This document shows positions 57,648 through 64,000 of a DNA stretch of 64,000 bases, piece after piece; position 1 is the first letter of the stretch, and every line of letters starts with the position of its first letter. A program made the translations under genes and the position numbers. Source of the DNA: Mycobacterium sp. ACS1612 (GTDB taxonomy: Bacteria; Actinomycetota; Actinomycetes; Mycobacteriales; Mycobacteriaceae); NCBI RefSeq assembly GCF_001667505.1, contig NZ_LZHZ01000065.1:121295-185294 (forward strand). The letters are read 5' to 3'. The notes beneath the pieces were generated by a model. That model searched no databases and had not been told where the DNA came from. It worked only from the letters and a program-made list of their open reading frames with translations.

Positions 57648-59548
57648 CGGCGTTCCGCCTCGAATGACACGTAATCACGCGGCTCGTGCTCTTCGACGAG
57701 ATGCTCCAGCCGCGTTCGCTCTTCGTCGTCCTCCCATGTGCAGACCCGCTCGGCGCGGTCGTCGAGTTCGTCGTCGGCTGCCAGCAGGTAGCGGTACTGC
57801 GGCACGGTGGCCAGCAGCTGCGCGTGCGTGCCGATGTGGGTGATGGTGCCGTCCTGTAGCAGCGCCACCTTGTCCGCGAGCAACACCGTCGACGCGCGGT
57901 GCGCGACCACGATGCCCGTGACGTGGTGCAGCACCCGGCGCAGCGCCTCCTCGACGACCGCCTCGGTGTGCACGTCAAGCGCCGACAGCGTGTCGTCGAG
58001 CACCAGGATCTTCGGGGCGGCCAGGATTGCGCGCGCCAATGAGAGCCGTTGCCGCTGCCCCCCGGACAGGCTCATACCCTGCTCACCGATGCGGGTGTCC
58101 AGCCCGAACGGCAGGTCGTAGACGAACTGCGCGGCGGCCACCTCGATGGCCTGCGCCAGCTGCGCATCCGTCGCGTCCGGCCTACCCAACCGCAGGTTCT
58201 CCGCCACCGACATCGAGAACAACGTGGGATCCTCGAACGCGGTGGCCACCGCCTGGCGCAGCGCGGGCAGGCTCAGCTCGCGGATGTCCTTGCCGTCGAT
58301 GCGGATCGCGCCCTCGGTGACGTCGTACAGCCGCGACAGCAGCGAGGCGAGCACCGACTTGCCCGACCCCGTCGAACCGACCAGCGCCAGCGTCTCCCCC
58401 GGCTCGACGGTGGCGTTGAGGTCCCGAAGCGCCCAATCCTCCGAGTCCGGGAACTTGAAGCCGACGTCGACGAGTTCCAGCCTGCCGCCCGCCGGCGGCT
58501 GCGCAATCGGGCCGTCGGTGATTTCCCTTGGCGAGTCGAAGATCTCGGCGATCCGGTTGGCGGCGGTGAACGACTCCTGCGTCATCGACAGCAGAAACCC
58601 CAGCGATGCGATGGGCCACACCAGCGACAGCATCATCGTGATGAACGCGACGAGCGTGCCCATGGTGACGTAGCCGTGCCCGGCGGCGTACGCGCCGAAG
58701 CCGAGCACCACGATCAACGTCAGGTTCGGGATGACCTCCAGCAGCGTCCAGAATTTGGCGGACACCGCGACCCTGCCGACCTGCGTTTTGTACAAGTTGG
58801 TCAGTTGCTCGTCGAACCGGTCGTAGGCGTAATCCTCACGGCCGAACGACTTGACCACCCGCACCCCCAGCGCGGACTCCTCGACATGGGTGGCGACGTG
58901 GCCGGACTGGTCCTGCGCCAACCGCGACAGCCGGGTGTAGGTCTGCTGGAAGTGCAGCACCGTCAACGTGATCGGCACGATCGACACCACCACGACCACG
59001 CCGAGCGGCCAATACATCGCCAGCAGGATCGCGGTCACGACGGTGATCTGCAGGATGTTCAGCAGCAGGAACACCATGCCGAACGACATGAATCGGCGAA
59101 TGGTGCTCAGGTCGTTCATGATTCGCGACAGCAGCTGACCGGACTGCCACCTGCCGTGAAACGACATCGGCAGGATCTGCAGCCGCGCGTAGAGGTCCTT
59201 GCGGATATCGGCCTCGACGCCCATGGTGGCGCGCGCCACCAGCCAGCGCCGGATGAACCACAGCACCGCCTCCGAGACGCCGACACCCATCGCGGCGGCG
59301 CCGAGCACCCACAGCCCGCGCTGATCCTGATGCCGCACGGGCCCGTCGATGACGGCCTTGGTCATCAGCGGAATGGCCACGGTGGCAACGAGGCTGGAGA
59401 CCGCGACGAGCACCATCGCGATCCACCGCGCCCGATAGGGCAGCAGGTACGGCATCAGCCGCCACAGATCCGAACCGGTACGTTGACGCGCCGGCGGTCG
59501 CGCGATCGCCGGCGCCGAGCGCAGAGGTGCTGCATTGAGTTCAGTCAA
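57644..59548 (-). CDS. ABC exporter, degenerate-site half
   Basis: 634 residues with TTG start at 59548 (no ATG in frame nearby; a GGGA lies upstream). Six membrane helices precede an ATPase domain with Walker A VGSTGSGKSV and signature LSGGQ, but Walker B is ILVLDDTLSALD, where Asp replaces the catalytic Glu. This is the usual signature of the non-hydrolytic partner in heterodimeric ABC exporters. It pairs with the gene that overlaps its stop (55824-57647). Confidence 0.9.
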   Translation of the reverse strand: MTELNAAPLRSAPAIARPPARQRTGSDLWRLMPYLLPYRARWIAMVLVAVSSLVATVAIPLMTKAVIDGPVRHQDQRGLWVLGAAAMGVGVSEAVLWFIRRWLVARATMGVEADIRKDLYARLQILPMSFHGRWQSGQLLSRIMNDLSTIRRFMSFGMVFLLLNILQITVVTAILLAMYWPLGVVVVVSIVPITLTVLHFQQTYTRLSRLAQDQSGHVATHVEESALGVRVVKSFGREDYAYDRFDEQLTNLYKTQVGRVAVSAKFWTLLEVIPNLTLIVVLGFGAYAAGHGYVTMGTLVAFITMMLSLVWPIASLGFLLSMTQESFTAANRIAEIFDSPREITDGPIAQPPAGGRLELVDVGFKFPDSEDWALRDLNATVEPGETLALVGSTGSGKSVLASLLSRLYDVTEGAIRIDGKDIRELSLPALRQAVATAFEDPTLFSMSVAENLRLGRPDATDAQLAQAIEVAAAQFVYDLPFGLDTRIGEQGMSLSGGQRQRLSLARAILAAPKILVLDDTLSALDVHTEAVVEEALRRVLHHVTGIVVAHRASTVLLADKVALLQDGTITHIGTHAQLLATVPQYRYLLAADDELDDRAERVCTWEDDEERTRLEHLVEEHEPRDYVSFEAERR

Positions 59549-59563
59549 AGCGATCCCAGCGTC

Positions 59564-61456
59564 TCATGCCGCTACGACATCCTCGGCATCCTTTTCGCGA
59601 CCGAACTGCGTCTGATACAGCTCGGCGTACCGCCCGCGCCGGGCCAACAACTGGTCGTGGGTGCCGCGTTCGACGATGCGACCGTCCTCGACGACGAGGA
59701 TCAGGTCGGCGGCCCGGACCGTCGAGAGCCGGTGGGCGATCACGATCGAAGTCCGGCCCGCGAGCGCCTCCGTCAACGCCTGCTGCACCGCGGCCTCCGA
59801 GGCCGAGTCCAGCGACGCGGTGGCCTCGTCGAGGACGACCACCCGCGACCGGCCGAGCAGAAGGCGGGCGATGGTGAGCCGCTGCCGCTGACCGCCCGAC
59901 AGCCGGTATCCGCGCTCGCCGACGACGGTGTCCAGTCCTTCGGGCATGTCGGCGACGACGTCGGCGAGGCGGGCCCGGTCCAGCGCGCGCCACAGGTCGT
60001 CGTCCGTCGCACCCGGCGCGGCCAGCGTCAGGTTGGACCGGATCGACTCGTGGAACAGGTGACCGTCCTGGGTGACCATGCCGACGGTGTCCTTCAGCGA
60101 CGGGAATGTCGCATCGCGGACGTCGACGCCGTTGAGGCGCACGGCGCCGGAGTTGACATCGTAGAGGCGGGCCAGCAGCGAGGCGATGGTCGACTTCCCC
60201 GCCCCCGACGAGCCGACCAGCGCGACCATCTGACCCGGCTGGGCGGTGAACGAAATGCCGTGCAACACTTCGTCTCCACCGCGGTCGTCCAGCTCGGCCA
60301 CTTCTTCGAGCGATGCCAACGAGACGGCTTCGGCCGACGGATAGGAGAACCGCACGTCGTCGAATTCCACCGTGACGGGACCGTCGGGAATCGCCACCGC
60401 CTGCGGCTTCTCCTGGATCAGCGGCACCAGGTCGAGCACCTCGAACACCCGCTCGAAACTGACCAGCGCGCTTGCGATTTCGACGTGCGCGTTGGCCAAC
60501 GCGGTCAGCGGTGCATACAACCGGGTGAGCAGCAGCGCCAGCGACACGATCGCGCCCGTCTGCAGATGACCGCCGATCGCGAGCACTCCGCCGAGCCCGT
60601 ACACCAACGCGAGCGCCAGCGCCGACATCAGCGTCAGCGAGTTCATGAAGATCGACTGCAGCATCGCGGTGCGCACCCCGATGTCGCGCACGCGACCGGC
60701 CCGCACTTCGAATTCGCGCGATTCCACAGAGGGGCTGCCGAACAGTTTCACCAGCGTTGCGCCCGGCGCCGAAAAGCGTTCGGTCATCTGGGTGTTCATG
60801 GTCGCGTTGTGGATGGCCGCCTCGCGGGCCAACTGCGCCATGTTGCGCCCGACCCAGCGGGCGGGGATCAAGAACAGCGGCATCAGGATCAGCGACAGCA
60901 GGGTGACCTGCCACGAGATGCTGAGCATGACCACAAGCGTCAGCGTCAGCGTGACGATGTTGGTGACCACGCCGGAGAAGGTGTCCGAGAACGCGCGCTG
61001 CGCGCCCATCACGTCGTTGCCGAGGCGGCTCACCAACGCTCCGGTGCGGGTGCGGGTGAAGAACGCGACGGGCATCCGCTGCACGTGATCGAAGACGGCG
61101 GTGCGCAAGTCGAGGATGAGGCCCTCGCCGATGGTCGACGACAACCACCGGGTCACCAACGAGATGGCCGCCTCTGCCACCGCGACCGCCGCGATCACCC
61201 CCGCTAGCGCGACGACCGCCCCGAGCGCACCGCGGCCGATCTCGTCGACGACCCTGCCCGCCAGCAGAGGGGTCGCCAGACCCAGCATCGCGCCCACCAC
61301 GCTGACCACCACGAAGCCGCTCAGTCTGCGGTGGTGCCTGCCGGCGAACCGCCAGATGCGCCGCAGCAATCCGCGGTCGGCCAACAAGCGCAGGTCGCCG
61401 CCCCTCGCGCGGACCTGCCGATACAGACTTTGCCGCGCAACCGTTTCAAAGCTCAT
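59564..61456 (-). CDS. ABC exporter, homodimer-competent
   Basis: 630 residues from ATG at 61456 (a TTG at 61480 is the upstream alternative). It has six helices and an ATPase domain with Walker A VGSSGAGKST, LSGGQRQRL and Walker B VVVLDEATASLD, all canonical. It lies 15 bp before the heterodimeric pair, so three exporter genes are probably co-transcribed. Whether it acts alone or with the pair is open. Confidence 0.9.
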   Translation of the reverse strand: MSFETVARQSLYRQVRARGGDLRLLADRGLLRRIWRFAGRHHRRLSGFVVVSVVGAMLGLATPLLAGRVVDEIGRGALGAVVALAGVIAAVAVAEAAISLVTRWLSSTIGEGLILDLRTAVFDHVQRMPVAFFTRTRTGALVSRLGNDVMGAQRAFSDTFSGVVTNIVTLTLTLVVMLSISWQVTLLSLILMPLFLIPARWVGRNMAQLAREAAIHNATMNTQMTERFSAPGATLVKLFGSPSVESREFEVRAGRVRDIGVRTAMLQSIFMNSLTLMSALALALVYGLGGVLAIGGHLQTGAIVSLALLLTRLYAPLTALANAHVEIASALVSFERVFEVLDLVPLIQEKPQAVAIPDGPVTVEFDDVRFSYPSAEAVSLASLEEVAELDDRGGDEVLHGISFTAQPGQMVALVGSSGAGKSTIASLLARLYDVNSGAVRLNGVDVRDATFPSLKDTVGMVTQDGHLFHESIRSNLTLAAPGATDDDLWRALDRARLADVVADMPEGLDTVVGERGYRLSGGQRQRLTIARLLLGRSRVVVLDEATASLDSASEAAVQQALTEALAGRTSIVIAHRLSTVRAADLILVVEDGRIVERGTHDQLLARRGRYAELYQTQFGREKDAEDVVAA

Positions 61457-61508
61457 GAAATCACCGTAAAACCTCAACAATTGATGAGGTCAACGGCTTC
61501 CCGCGGCC

Positions 61509-62057
61509 TCAGACGATGCCGAAATACCCCAGTACGCCCGCGGCGAAAACCACGAGCAGCGGGTTCAGCCTGGTGCGGATGAAGATCAGCGTGCACACCG
61601 CGGTCAACAGGTAGGCCCGCCAGTCGTGGTCGGCGGCTCGGCTCATCACCAGCGACGTCGCCATGATCAGGCCGACGGTCAGCGGCGCGAAGCCCTTCTC
61701 GACGGCGATCCGCCACTTCGACTTCTGCGCCTTCTGCCAGAACAGCGTGACGGCGTACATCAGCGACGCCGCAGGCAACAGCATCGCGGCAGTGGCGATC
61801 AACCCACCGACGATCGCGCCCGGCACGCCGCCGACCGTCAGGCCCGCCCCGTAGCCGACCAGCGTCACGATCAGGATGCTCGGCCCCGGCGCGGTCTGCG
61901 AGATCGAGAAGATGTCGGCGAACTGCCCGTCGGTCATCCAGTGATGGCCCCTGACGGTTTGCATGTGCATCTCGGGCAGCACCGCGTTGCCGCCGCCGAT
62001 CGACAGCAGAGACAGCGACGCGAACAGCGCCGCGACCTGAAGGTAGGTGTGGATCAT
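61509..62057 (-). CDS. Chromate transporter subunit (short-chain ChrA, second half)
   Basis: 182 residues from ATG at 62057, overlapping the other subunit by 4 bp. About five or six membrane helices. The conserved motif LSIGGGNAVLPEMHMQTV plus ISQTAPGPSILIVTLVGYGAG is the ChrA signature. Together with the neighbouring subunit it makes a two-part CHR transporter. ChrA proteins export chromate with protons. Confidence 0.88.
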   Translation of the reverse strand: MIHTYLQVAALFASLSLLSIGGGNAVLPEMHMQTVRGHHWMTDGQFADIFSISQTAPGPSILIVTLVGYGAGLTVGGVPGAIVGGLIATAAMLLPAASLMYAVTLFWQKAQKSKWRIAVEKGFAPLTVGLIMATSLVMSRAADHDWRAYLLTAVCTLIFIRTRLNPLLVVFAAGVLGYFGIV

Positions 62058-62617
62058 GTGGGCTGTTTCTTCGGCCACGCCCAGATCAGACCGACCGGCG
62101 CCAGGACCGCCAGCACCGCTGGAAGTGGCCAGCGCACAATGCCGTTCAGCACGAAAGCCGCCGCGAAGAGCAGCACCGGCACCAGCCCGGTCAGGCACTT
62201 CTTGCCGGTCTGGATCACCATCGCCAACGTCAGCGCCACGGCCGCCGCCGACGCGCCATGCAGGACGCCCTTCACGGCCGGGATCTCCTTGAACCGGAAG
62301 TAGAAGAACGCCGCAACCATGATCAGCACGACCGGCACCAGACACAGCCCGAGCACAGCGGCGAGTGCGCCAGGCAGGCCGCGCATCTTCGACCCGGCGA
62401 ACACCGCCATGTTGACCTGATTGGCGCCGGGCAGGATGCGGCACATCGTCATCGCGGAGAGGAACTCCTCCTCGCCCATCCACTGCTTTTCGACGACGAG
62501 CACCTCCCGCGACCAGGCGGACAGCCCGCCGCCGAACGACGCGAGCGCGATGTGGTTGAACGTCCAGGCGAGTTCGAACAGCGAGACACTGCCGGGCCCC
62601 GCGTCCACCTCACTCAT
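62054..62617 (-). CDS. Chromate transporter subunit (short-chain ChrA, first half)
   Basis: 187 residues. HIALASFGGGLSAWSREVLVVEKQWM and TMCRILPGANQVNMAVFAG are the family motifs. The two halves are similar in layout, as expected from the two-domain ChrA proteins found fused in other bacteria. Its 3' end overlaps the second half by 4 bp. Its start overlaps the phospholipase D-like gene by 8 bp. Confidence 0.88.
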   Translation of the reverse strand: MSEVDAGPGSVSLFELAWTFNHIALASFGGGLSAWSREVLVVEKQWMGEEEFLSAMTMCRILPGANQVNMAVFAGSKMRGLPGALAAVLGLCLVPVVLIMVAAFFYFRFKEIPAVKGVLHGASAAAVALTLAMVIQTGKKCLTGLVPVLLFAAAFVLNGIVRWPLPAVLAVLAPVGLIWAWPKKQPT

Positions 62618-63599
62618 GCATCAGGTCGTGGTCGTGGGGGAAATCGTCCTCGAGGTGCTGCGCCGGATCGAGCGGATCCGGCGCCTCGTAGTGGTGAGAG
62701 ATGTCCCAGTCGCTGTCGTAGACCGCTTTGAGCCGGCCGACGATGGCCGGGTCGTCGGTCATGATGCCCAGTTCGCGGCGCAGGTCGAAGGCGCTGCGGT
62801 CGATGTTCATCGAGCCGACGAGCGCGTGGCGGCCGTCGACGATGATCAGCTTGGCGTGCACCCGCAGGTTCTTCTGCTTGTGCACCTTCACGCCGAAGCG
62901 CTTCAGCGTTCGCAACGACGCGAACGTGTCGAGGATGTCCCATTCACTGATGCCGTGTTTGCCGCCGCACAACACATGCACCTTCACACCGCGATCGGCG
63001 GCCGCCGCGAGCCGCTCCAAAATGACGGCGTCGACATATTTCGGATGCTGCACATCGAGCCGCTCGGTCGCAGTGTCGATGAATTGCGCCATGTGATAGC
63101 GCGAATTCGAATTGCTCCACAGCAGGCCTTCATATGCCGAACAGTTCCAGTCGCGCTCTTCCCAGTCGGCGTTGAATACCTCGATGATCTGCGCGACGTG
63201 ATATGGATTGTCGGTGATGACGCCGTAGTCGCGGGTGAGGGTGAAATACTTCTCCATCAAATTGAAAGTCGCGACGAGCGCCAGCTTTTCGTCGACCACG
63301 ATCGACTTTTCGTGCGTGACGTAGAACTTCGAGCTGGACCACTTGACCGCGACCCCGGCGTTTGCGAGTTGCTCGAAGGTCTCGTCGTTGGCCCTGTCGC
63401 CGCCGGAGCGCGCGGCATTGAGCATGACGCGGACGTCGACTCCGGCATTCTTTCGGTCGATGACGGCGGCGATCAGGCCCGGTTCGGTGAACGTGAATTG
63501 CTTGATGAGAAGCGAATTCTGTGCCGAATTGATGAATTCGCGTACCGGGTCCAAGCCGTCGTCGGGCTCGACAATCAAACGGGAAGACAGCGGGAGCAT
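62610..63599 (-). CDS. Phospholipase D-like (cardiolipin synthase family) protein
   Basis: 329 residues. Two HKD motifs are present: H96-E-K98 with D103 in VTHEKSIVVDEKLALVATFN, and H248-A-K250 with D255 in RVHAKLIIVDGRHALVGSMN. A pair of HKD motifs makes one active site and defines the PLD superfamily, which includes cardiolipin synthases and nucleases. The spacing and lack of N-terminal membrane helices favour a soluble member. It is the first gene of the operon that leads into the chromate transporter subunits, a functional link that is not obvious. Confidence 0.88.
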   Translation of the reverse strand: MLPLSSRLIVEPDDGLDPVREFINSAQNSLLIKQFTFTEPGLIAAVIDRKNAGVDVRVMLNAARSGGDRANDETFEQLANAGVAVKWSSSKFYVTHEKSIVVDEKLALVATFNLMEKYFTLTRDYGVITDNPYHVAQIIEVFNADWEERDWNCSAYEGLLWSNSNSRYHMAQFIDTATERLDVQHPKYVDAVILERLAAAADRGVKVHVLCGGKHGISEWDILDTFASLRTLKRFGVKVHKQKNLRVHAKLIIVDGRHALVGSMNIDRSAFDLRRELGIMTDDPAIVGRLKAVYDSDWDISHHYEAPDPLDPAQHLEDDFPHDHDLMHE

Positions 63600-63759
63600 G
63601 ATTTCGCAGATGCTAGCACCGGGTGTTTAGCACCGCTTTGCTATCGGGGGAACGTTCAGCCGGCTGTGACATGGCGGTGACAAGACCGCCACAAGGGTGA
63701 TGCCGAGTCGATCGGGTGCCTGCCACATCCCCGGCACGTCTTGGGGCAAGATTGCGGAC

Positions 63760-64000
63760 ATGGACAGTGGAGCGGCCTCGCCCCGCGTGCTCGTTGTCGA
63801 CGACGACCCCGACGTGTTGGCGTCGCTAGAGCGCGGACTTCGGCTGTCCGGATTCGACGTGTCGACGGCCGTCGACGGCGCCGAGGCGCTGCGCCGCGCC
63901 ACCGAGACGCGGCCCGCGGCGGGGGGGGGGGGGGTGAGCAAGGCGGGGGGGGGGGGGGGCCGGGGGGGCTCCGCGCGGGGGGGGCGGGGGGACGACGACG
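63760..64000 (+). CDS. prrA: Response regulator PrrA, N-terminal part, corrupted end
   Basis: The frame begins ATG 63760 and reads MDSGAASPRVLVVDDDPDVLASLERGLRLSGFDVSTAVDGAEALRRATETRPAA, a near match to the receiver domain of M. tuberculosis PrrA, with the acidic pocket DDD. The phospho-acceptor aspartate should follow about ten residues later. Instead the sequence turns to long runs of G from about 63919 with no reading-frame sense, so the rest of the gene is lost to an artefact at the contig end. The essential PrrAB system belongs here by synteny with the accD3 neighbourhood. Confidence 0.85.
   Translation, partial: MDSGAASPRVLVVDDDPDVLASLERGLRLSGFDVSTAVDGAEALRRATETRPAAGGGGVSKAGGGGGRGGSARGGRGDDD
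63919..64000. other. Poly-G artefact at the window end
   Basis: Runs of up to about 15 Gs, plus short non-mycobacterial-looking spacers, replace the expected receiver-domain coding sequence. The pattern fits two-colour base-calling failure or an assembly end rather than biology. Confidence 0.85.

Noticed and set aside
58049..61207. A 1052-codon open frame on the plus strand
   Set aside because: It lies antisense to three ABC exporter genes with full motifs. Its Arg/His/Gly/Gln-rich composition is a high-GC shadow.

Overview
The window reads as chromosome of a high-GC mycobacterium, most likely an environmental Mycolicibacterium-type species. The evidence is a run of genes whose lengths, order and strands match Mycobacterium tuberculosis Rv0910-Rv0903c: SRPBCC protein, 60-aa helical protein, CtpE, serine hydrolase lipoprotein, metallo-hydrolase, EchA6, AccD3 and, far downstream, PrrA. 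Genes are dense, often overlap by 4 bp, and no rRNA, tRNA, transposase or CRISPR array was seen. The locus comparison is from memory, not from a search.

1-12954 is a catabolic regulon with a divergent promoter at 6688-6824. Leftward run an SDR, a Rieske oxygenase alpha subunit, a Baeyer-Villiger-type monooxygenase, an MFE-2-like SDR, a class III CoA-transferase and a truncated acyl-CoA dehydrogenase. Rightward run a beta-propeller lactonase-like protein, a GntR/HutC regulator, two acyl-CoA ligases and an SDR. The order suggests hydroxylate, oxidise to ketone, insert oxygen, open the lactone, activate with CoA, beta-oxidise. 12959-15065 holds a stress-type SDR, a VOC protein and an NAD(P)-binding protein.

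15043-21283 is the most unusual part. A DapB-like dehydrogenase diverges from a TetR regulator that is followed by a seven-gene membrane cassette: a 231-aa membrane protein, a 34-aa micro-protein, a NorD-like VWA protein, a NorQ-like AAA+ ATPase, a 42-aa micro-protein, a second near-identical 231-aa membrane protein and a 137-aa single-pass protein. Three copies of a palindromic operator (TTGACTnnAGTCAR) tie it together. NorQ/NorD pairs mature metalloenzymes, so the cassette looks like an uncharacterised membrane metalloenzyme with its own activase.

21287-33908 carries an O-methyltransferase, a stand-alone trpC and the conserved Rv0910-Rv0904c-like block, interrupted by a three-gene SDR/NmrA/DUF5996 insert. 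About 30 kb then separates accD3 from prrA. It contains a TetR/flavin-monooxygenase pair, an amine-degradation locus (copper amine oxidase, two permeases, aldehyde dehydrogenase, IclR regulator) with a repeated ATTCTCATTT motif, two copies of a 59-bp palindromic repeat, a fatty-acid activation/epoxide hydrolase group, a YhgE/Pip exporter with a degenerate ABC ATPase, three ABC exporters, a split chromate transporter and a phospholipase D-like protein. The last ~80 bases are poly-G and look like an assembly or base-calling artefact inside prrA.
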